Assembly: GCA_036320915.1 (NCBI GenBank)
Contig: JAXBDG010000021.1
Coordinates: 682,001 to 746,000 of the forward strand
Length of the DNA: 64,000 nt
Reading direction: 5' to 3'
From: Linnemannia elongata
Lineage: Eukaryota > Mortierellomycota > Mortierellomycetes > Mortierellales > Mortierellaceae
Shown here piece after piece: positions 55,983 to 64,000 of this stretch. A program made the translations under genes and the position numbers. A model generated the notes under the pieces. It made no database searches. It had not been told where the DNA came from and saw only the letters and a list, made by a program, of their open reading frames with translations. Position 1 is the stretch's first letter, and each line of letters begins with the position of its first letter.

Positions 55983-58900
55983 ATGACAGTTACACCATGT
56001 CCGACGACGATCCACCATCAGCAGACGACAACTCCTTCCTCCACTCTTCCCCCGAGCTCCTCATCATCCTCAAGCTCCTCAAACTCCTCTTCCTCCCCCC
56101 ATTTCTCCTCCGACCTTAATCGTCTCTCTTGCTCCTTCTTCTCTTTCCACTTCTCCCTCTCTCCTCCTCCTCCTCCTCCTCCTCTACTTTCCTTCACTAC
56201 TCTCCCACTCCCATCCTCCCTCGACTCCCGCCCCTCCACCCGTCGTCCACTCCACCCTCCCTCCTATTCCTTCGCATACAATTCCTCCTCCTCGGCAACA
56301 GCTTACCCTCCCTCGTCCCTCCCTCCAACGGACTACAACCCCCTCGCTCCTCATTCGCCATCATTCAACCATTCCAACGACATCATGTCGTCGCCGTCCT
56401 TCGCATGGAATCCATGGAATGACAAACCCAACAACCCTCCTAATTCACCCTCGTCCTCCTCTTCACCCTCGTCCTCCTCTTCACCTCCTCCTCTTAAACA
56501 TAACTCGCTGCAACCTCCCTCAATCCCTACCACACTATCAACCCCACAGCCACCCCGTCCAACAACTCAGCCTTTGATTGCTGCAACCTTACCATATCCC
56601 GAACAAGCACAGCAACAATCTCAGCAGCAGCACCAACGGCAGGAACAGCAACAGACCTATGCGCCACCAATCGGGAATAAACCTTGGTCCCGTTCATCGA
56701 CACTGCAGCAGCCCACTACCCAAAATGACCACCAGTCAAGAAACAACCGGCAGGACTTTGACAACGCCGAAAGCACCTACAATGAATCTAACACCTTGAC
56801 CTGGTCCCAACGTTTGAATAATATCACTATCCACCGAAGGAAATCGCAAGGGTTTATCTGGGATTCCCTTGATAACAGGTAATTAAAACTTTTAATAAAA
56901 AGTCAAGGGTATGAGGGTCGGAGCAAAAAGTTTGAAGAGGAGAAGGGGAGAGAGGAGTGAGAGAAAGTCAATACTAGGCCAGGCCATACCTTGATCAGGC
57001 GGTCAATGAGCTGCTGCTGCTTGTTGTGCTTGTGCAATTGCGAACTGACCTTCTACCTTACTTTTTTCCCCTTTCACCCCTTCTTCTCCCCTCCTTTGTT
57101 ACCAATTCTGTCGTTCGCAATGAAAATGACAGTATGGAGGATATGCAGATTGCAAGGAAGACGCGCAAGAACGGGACCATTCGACTGATCACGAAGCGGA
57201 AAGACACCTCGTACAATGTCATTCGATCCACCCTTCGACTTCAGTACGCTGAAAAAAGGTAACACACAAGCAACTATGACCACTGTTACCGAGGAATCCA
57301 TGCCCCTTTTTTTTCCTCTCGCGCAAGACAGGAATGACCGACTGATCTCATTAACTGTGTGGACTTGAAATAGGAAAAGCAGCGATATCCGTAACCTTGT
57401 GAGCTCGATCAGGCTTAGTCTTGATTACGATGTGTACAAGGCCAGGATGATGGCGCTTCTCAATTCCAAGGCCAGAACCATCTTCTTTGTAAGTTGCCTG
57501 TCTTGTTGGTAAAGCGTACCTCGTGATGACTCTTTGCCTCCCTGTACGACATGTTGTTTGTTATTTTCTAGATTTTCCTTTTGTTGGCCTCTCAACTAAC
57601 AGCCCTTGGCACTCACGACCCCCTATTTTATTTTATTTTGTCTGCTCTCCCGGATGACAGATCATGATGGATTTGGCGGTGGATGTTCTCTTCTGCTGTC
57701 TGTACCTCGTGGATGCACAGTCGCTGGTGGAGGAACGCCTACAGATCAGTTACGATAATCCGGCTTACCCGAACCCACCATGGCTGTTTGTTCCTAGACA
57801 CCACGCTGTGTGGATCATCGCTGTGACCATGAGTTCATGGAACTTGATGTCTGCCTTGATCCGTTTCGTCTTTGCTGACCACAAGTAGGTTCCGCCTCCT
57901 CTTCTTATTTTTTTATACATGAGAGTGGGTCAAGGATTCAGGAACAGGATCAAGATGAAATTGAAATGAATGGACTGGGGACGTTTCAGGGGCACAGGTG
58001 ATAAGAGACCCCACGCACGAGGATGGGGCCAGTCAGGGGCAAAATACAAACAAAGGTCTATTTCGGAGTACATGTAAGAAATTCATATAATTGCTGAATT
58101 GACTGAATGAAGTTGCTACTTTTGTGTAGGTTAAGATTCATCTTTTCGTTTCAAACGCTTCTGGACGCCGTCACTGCCATCCCCTTCTTGCTCTCGGGAT
58201 TTTTCTTACCCTATGGACAGTACCTCTACGTCCCTTATTTCCTTCGAAGCTGGAGTGTCATTTCGCGACTGCAACGTGCTCTAAGCATTGGTGTCGACAT
58301 TGGAATCTCTGGTAAAGGACAATGGCAAGGATGATATATGAAGATGTTGTTCACGGTAAAGTGATTGCAAAGGACTGACAGTTGAGCATTTTTTCGCTTC
58401 ATTATAGACCAACCATTCGACCCGGTCAAGGCAAAGCTGATTGGATTGGTGGCGTACTTTATTGCAATCCTCTACAACGGAGTGGCGGCATTTCTCTACT
58501 GCGAGACCATGTTCGCACCCCAAACAGAGACACCCCATACCGTCTGGGACGCGCTCTACTTTATCCTCATCACTGCATCGACCGTTGGATACGGAGACAT
58601 CACACCCAAATCGCTCGAAGCCAGGATCGTCGTCATGGTCTTTATTATTGTCGCGCTTTCGATCGTACCTGGACTGATTGCTGGAACGATTGACACGTTA
58701 AAGTCTTCGCGGTCAGGAGGCGGATCTTATATTCAGAGTCGATCTGCTAACGGAGTCATGAGGCAATATCTGGTCATGATTGGAGATTTCCAGAGCGCCA
58801 AACGTGTTGCTGATATGTTGAGCGGTTTCTTTAACAAGGTTGGTTGTCGTCTTTTTTCCCCCCTCTCCTTACTATGGAATCTCTCGCAGCAGCTCTTCTA

Positions 58901-61900
58901 AATTTTTCTTTCCTTGGCTAACGACAATCATAGGAATTCTCGGACACGGATGTGAGGGTGGTCTTTTTGTCTCGCAACAAACCATCCAAAGATGTCAAGA
59001 CCCTCCTCGACATGCCAACACACAAAAACAGGACAACAATGCTTGTAGGCAACGGACTGGACGAGTCGGACTTAAAGAGATGCCAAGCTAAGGATGCCGG
59101 AGCCGTGTTCATCATCCCAGACCGGACGACCTCTGGATTGGAATCCCAGGATACAATGACGACACTGCTGGCATGGTCCCTTCACCTCTACGCACCCAGC
59201 ACCCGAGTCTTTACGTACAACCTCCTACCAGAGACGGAGACGTTCCAGTGGGGCATTGTTGAGCAGACTATGTGTATCAGCGACGTCAAACAGCTCCTGC
59301 TCGCCTACAGCTGTCGCCACCGTGGGACAACAACCTTGATCCTCAACTTGCTCCACCCCTCAGAGCCTTCAAACAGTTATGATGATGGATGGCAAGCTCA
59401 ATATGGCGACGGAACAGGAAACGAGATTTATGTCGGACCGGTCCCGGATGTGTTTGTTGGATGGACGTTTGCACAGGTCTCGTGGTTTGTCTTTCAGGAG
59501 TTCCAGTCGATCCTTATTGGAGTTGATATCTTCTTGAAGCCCGCATCGTCTTTTTCGGGGATGGAGTGGGATGGTCCGCATTTCCATGGTTCTGATGAAG
59601 CTGGCGGTGCTGCTGGAGGCGGTGGTGGCGGAAGGAACAGTGGTCGGTCCAAGTCGCCGGGACGTGGGTTGCACGATTCGGACAGGGGGTGTGCCAGTGG
59701 ACAGTACCATCTGACGCTCAATCCTGGGAACAGTTATCGACTCGGGAAATACGACCAGCTTGTTTATATCGCCCAGTCGCCATACGATGTTGATTCGATT
59801 AACAAGCTTACGGTAGACCAGTATGAACGGCTTGTCAAGGATGACAAGGGACACCTGGATGGGTCGCGGTTGGACTTTGCCTATGCGATGGATATGTACT
59901 ACAACCTGCGGGATTCTCGAGCTGATGCACGCGAGGCGGCCAAGAGGAGGGCTGAACATCGGAAGGGCAAACGGGCCAAGCAGGCGGATGAGACTCTGAA
60001 GGTCGCGATGAATAATTTCAACAACAACAACCAAAACCAGAGTCAGGATTACTTGATGCCCGAGAAATGGTCCTCGACAGCCACCCCAACCACTGCTGGG
60101 GATGGATTGGGTTCACCGCCTCCTAGTCACATCCCACCAAGCCGTACCGCGTCCAGTTTCCGATCCAAGAGTGGAGGGCTCAAGAAAGCGCGACCTGCCT
60201 GGAATGTGGCTCTGTATGATGACGACGATGATGACGATTCGATGGTTAGCGACAGCAGTAGTCTTCAGAGGATGAAGAGTCAACAGAGCAAGCTCAGTCA
60301 TCATAGCAGTCGGAGTCGTAACAGCGACAGGGGCAAGGGACGTGTTCAGGACCGAGAACATCTCATGGGAGCTCTTGCACGAGAGGAGCTCATTACCAAG
60401 ACTGGAATATCAGGAACAGAGGAGATTCCGCTTTCGGATGCAAGGAATTGGACAACGTCGTCGTCGTCGAGTCCTGAGCAGACACATCGACGGAGCGAAC
60501 GAGGTCGGAGTGATCAAGGAGGCGACGGTACTGGTTCTGGTCGTTCAGGACAGTTCTTGACCGCACCCTCTCCATTAAGCAACGAACTCTATCCTTCAAC
60601 CTATGACCGGAACGCTGCTGCCGCTGCTGCCGAGGATGCCAAGAACCAGGGACAAGGCGCTACAGGAATAATTCAGCTGGACAGATCCATCAGTCCTCTG
60701 AACCCAGTAACCGACAACACCAACCAACCACCAACGACTGTTCCAGGAATCACCACTATCCCACCCATCGTGTCAGAGTTCCACCACGACAACTCAAGCG
60801 ATATGGACGAGAAACGCGCCCTCGAATCCTCTATGACTTCGTCATTCTCCAACCGCTCTTCACCTACACCCTTCACAGGAAACCTCCCTCCAAGCTTCGC
60901 TCAACGCGGATCCATTCAAGGCTCGTTCCCAACCCTAGACGAATCCACCTACATCGGCCAGACTTCCGTCACCCGTTCCGAAACAAAGGACCTCCCTCTC
61001 TGCCACCTCTTAAGCAACCCTCCAGATTCAATCAAGCCCCTCATCAAGGACGACCTTTCTAGTCTCAAGAACCATATCGTGATCTGTTCAGACGCCGGCG
61101 AGAACTTGTACCGTTTCATGGCGACGTTGAGGTTGGCCCAAATCAGTCGCGAGGATCTGAAAACGATTGTGGTGTTGACCAGGAACCCCATGGAGACGTT
61201 CACGTCAGAGACGAATGTTCTGGGAGAGATGGGCAAAACTGATGATTTCGCTGGTGACAGCTCAGGCATGCCTGTCGGTGGTACCGGTCTGGGAGGACCT
61301 AGTTTTGTGGAGGGGTCTTATGGAAAGTGCAGTGGTGGCTACTGGGATGCCATCCTCTCCTTCCCTCGTGTCTACTGGGTCTCCGTAAGTACTTTTGCAT
61401 TTCTTTGTTTCTCACGTTTGCGGCCCTCCTATCTATCATCATCCTTTCTAACTTCAAAATGTTTATTTTTTCACACCTTTCTTCAGGGCAACTGTCGACA
61501 CCAACGCGACTTGGTCAGGGCGGGTATCTTGGGAGCATCTAGCATCGTGATCATGTCCCATTCCGTCGAAGGACTGGACCGCGACGAGTTTGCAGACAGT
61601 ACCGCCATCATGGCCCACCACATGATTTACCAAACTCTCCGTCAACGCGGTCTCCTCGGTCGCCAACACATCGTCGTCGACATCTGTAAGATTTTTTTTT
61701 CCTCTCTTTGTCATGCCGCCCAAAAAAAAAGTTATATCTCTCCTCACCTTTCATCTCCATCTCCACCAAATAGCCGAACGGAGCAACATCCGCTTCCTCA
61801 ACATGCGCAACCTAGCCAACACCAACACTTACAACGACACCAAGACAATCACAAACGTAAGCCGCATCGGCGTCGGATCAAGCAGCAACGGCGGCTTCTG

Positions 61901-62395
61901 GATGACACCCATCTTTGCCAGCGGTCAAGTTCTCGTCTCCTCCCTCCTCGACAACGTCCTCTTCCAAGCCTATTCAAAAACCCATATCTTGGACCTGATC
62001 AAACTCTGTTGCGGGGTCCGGTTTAAACAGGCGATTGAGTTGGACCAGATGTTGGGTATTGATTGTTCCAATATTTGTCTTATCGACGCGCCCGATAAGT
62101 ATATCGTACGTCTCCATAAAAAAAAAACGAGTTGATCGGAGCGCGCTTAATGCTTGTGAGGGACTGACAACGTTGAATAGAATACTAATCAAAGTATCCG
62201 CGTTTTCTCTTCGAATAGGGAAAATCGTTTTTGAGTTTGTTCCAAGGACTAGCTTTGCTGTACGGAATAATCCCCTTGGGCCTGTACCGTGCGCCAGACC
62301 GCGAATTGAACAATGCCATGCCGTTCGTCTTTAGCAATCCCTTGCCAGGAATCATCATTAAGGACACCGACAAGATCTACGTCCTCAAGTCTTAG
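55983..62395 (+). CDS. Slo/BK-type potassium channel alpha subunit with two RCK halves
   Basis: Exons: 55983-56878, 57133-57258, 57374-57488, 57661-57884, 58130-58311, 58408-58838, 58934-61384, 61487-61685, 61774-62105, 62219-62395; 1710 residues (animal Slo about 1100-1200). The first 300 residues are Ser/Pro/Gln-rich. Membrane helices start near 385; an S4-like FLRSWSVISRLQRAL carries spaced arginines. The pore has the selectivity filter STVGYGDITP (TVGYG at about 573-577). RCK1 begins near 634 (QYLVMIGDFQSAKRVADML) and includes the BK-specific block ending FVFQEFQSILIGVDIF. A Ser/Gly/Asp-rich insert of about 380 residues follows. RCK2 starts near 1370 (LKNHIVICSDAGENLYRFM) and ends in KDTDKIYVLKS. 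At the calcium-bowl position there is no Asp run. A later in-frame ATG at 56385 is an alternative start. Confidence 0.9.
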
Positions 62396-62546
62396 TATCC
62401 CCTACTCTTCTTCCTATCATCCTTCATGTTATCAAAGAAATCTCGTCATTTCCAACGTGTACAATACAATCTCTAGAATCGCATTTATTTTTACAATCCA
62501 ACAACAAAAGATACGAAAAGAAATGAGAAACTAAAGGAGAAAACGA

Positions 62547-64000
62547 TCAAAATTTGGAACGAGATGATACCCCAGAAGGACCCGCACGACCTGAGCTGCC
62601 TCCACCGCCATCATACTGTTGGCGCTGCAGCTGTTGCTCTGTCTGATGCGACTCCTGTTGCCGCTTCCGCTCACGTCTCTCTCGATCAATCTCATCCCAC
62701 TTCTTACGTTCAGGCGTGGACGGGAAATCCGTGTCCCAGTACCCCGGTGGCGTCATCGGCGGCATATGTTGTACGCGGTGCCTCGAAACCTGCTGGATCC
62801 GATCCTGTAATCGCTCCCCGTCCGTCTTTTCCCACACCTCCTTCTCGCCCGGCCGAGGAATCGGTTGAAAGAAATGGCTGTATCCATCTGGCAATGGCAA
62901 TGGGCCCGTTATCTCGTAGAACTGTAAAAATGCAACAAATAAAAAAGAGCATTAATTAAAAAATCGATGTCACACACCACCGAACTACTACACCCAATTC
63001 AAACAGAAATGCAAGAACTTACGCGTCGACAGCATTCACAGTTATGTCCATGCATTAGTTTCCGTTTGCTCTTGCGCCTCTCGGTATAGTTGTAGATACG
63101 CTCTTCAGGAACATTTGCCTTTGGTGGAGAGATGCCTCTACGAGCAGAGGTTACAGATGTCTCTTCAAAGTCTACCATCCCGTCCGAATCCCGTCGCTCG
63201 ATAACACCAGCCTCAGGCGGACTATTTTCCTTGTCAGACCCTCCATCATTATCTTCGATATCGACATCTGCTCTTTCTCCTCCGTCACCGCCATGGCTCA
63301 CATTCCCCGGAGCTGCATGATCGTCCTCGGCGATCTCAATCACCTCTTGGGTCGCCTTGATTGTCGGCACAGGCTTGTCTCCTCTGATGCCCTGGAACTC
63401 AAGGGGCGTCTCAAGGACAACACTGGCTGGTGCGACGGGATCTGGGTCCTCATAGACAGTAAATGGTTCGGCAGAACTGGAGTTTTGCCTTCCGCCATTC
63501 GGAACAGCCGCCATCCTGGAAGACTTTGAGTGATGTTTATCAGTGGTAGTTGTTTTGGCAGCTCCTGCTCTCATCATCACTCCCGCTCGCAATCCTGAAT
63601 TCACTTCTCCTCCAGCCTGCCGATGAGCTGGCGAGCCCTTCACACCTTTGGCAGCCGTGTACGACCGTGCGGAGGTCTTTTGAGTGATGAAATCGGCTGT
63701 ATCGAACATTGACGGTGAGGATCGATCCGAAGCATAGTCGTGCAAGGAAGCCGGCGCATGATCCTCTGCTGGGATTGAGTCGGGTGCCACAGTGATCCAC
63801 TGCTGTTCTTGTTGCGCAAAGGATGTTGTGGCTTTCCTGTATGAACGAGAGAGGGGTGTGCTAGGTGACTCATGACGATGCCTTGGCTGTCCACGAAGGG
63901 TTGGTCTGTTGCTCGGGCTGGTATAGCCGTCAGAGTCTTCGTCGTCGTCCTCAGAGTGAACCTGGTACTGTCGAAGGCGCAAGGTCATGTCGGACGGAAA
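62547..64000 (-). CDS. Ctp1/Sae2/CtIP-family DNA-end resection factor (5' partial)
   Basis: These proteins activate the MRN/MRX nuclease to start resection of double-strand breaks. Exons in transcript order are >64000-63023 and 62921-62547. The first ATG in view, at 63988, would give 446 residues, but the frame stays open to the window edge and the N-terminal tetramerisation coil of the family is not seen, so the gene probably begins outside. Visible residues are acidic and Ser-rich. The C-terminal Sae2 domain spans the intron: HGHNCECCRR joined to FYEITGPLPLP, then SRHRVQHMPPMTPPGYWDTD and FPST. The CxCC zinc cluster, RHR, and the TP site in MTPPGYW (equivalent to the CDK site Thr847 of human CtIP) are all present. 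It converges on the BK-type channel, stops 151 bp apart. Confidence 0.88.

Overview
The window reads as nuclear DNA of an early-diverging filamentous fungus, most likely Mucoromycota and probably a Mortierella-like species. This is inferred from content, not measured. Genes are intron-rich: about 71 introns in the models below, mostly 45-200 nt with GTAAGT-like donors. Intergenic DNA is full of A/T homopolymers and CT/GA repeats. The gene set mixes fungal families (LOA1 acyltransferase, TRP/flavin-carrier-like channel) with features lost from yeasts (a CCHC knuckle on CPSF30, a Slo/BK-type potassium channel). I see no rRNA, tRNA, CRISPR, operon, virus or intact transposon.

Layout. 1-1738 (+): 3' part of a very long CKS1-family cell-cycle protein. 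2133-4260 (-): cytosolic aspartate aminotransferase. 5947-6409 (-): broken protein-kinase relic next to a 41-nt T tract. 7291-12040 (-): 14-exon coiled-coil protein. 12250-15856 (-): RhoGAP protein. 17483-22687 (+): TRP-like channel with a signal peptide and a very long tail. A 3 kb gene-poor stretch with a 69-nt A tract follows. 25723-28521 (+): low-complexity protein with one conserved-looking block. 29109-29921 (-): small Cys-rich-headed protein. 30622-30969 (-): doubtful orphan ORF. 31357-32414 (-): mitochondrial fission process protein 1-like. 33005-39641 (+): focadhesin-like giant. 39755-41630 (-): LOA1-like acyltransferase. 41953-44291 (+): Dbp5-like DEAD-box fold with its catalytic motifs eroded. 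44660-46049 (+): ESCRT-II SNF8/VPS22. 46141-48166 (-): NAD kinase. 48626-50154 (+): CPSF30/Yth1. 51307-52057 and 54235-54927 (+): tandem four-membrane-segment paralogs. 55983-62395 (+): Slo/BK-type potassium channel. 62547 to beyond 64000 (-): Ctp1/Sae2/CtIP-type DNA-end-resection factor, 5' end outside the window.

Genes often sit in divergent pairs sharing short promoters (MTFP1/FOCAD, LOA1/pseudohelicase, NADK/CPSF30, RhoGAP/TRP) or convergent pairs with ends 90-150 bp apart. They are mostly unrelated housekeeping functions (membrane traffic, mRNA 3' processing, redox, DNA repair, ion transport). The most unusual items are the DEAD-box-like protein with no intact helicase motif, the BK-type channel without an acidic calcium bowl and with a long disordered insert between its two RCK halves, and the duplicated tetraspan genes. 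The two copies of that duplication share a Cys4 N-terminus, a first-exon length of exactly 130 nt and a 13-nt TATA element. Exon boundaries were assigned by eye from splice consensus plus reading phase; every multi-exon model closes in frame.
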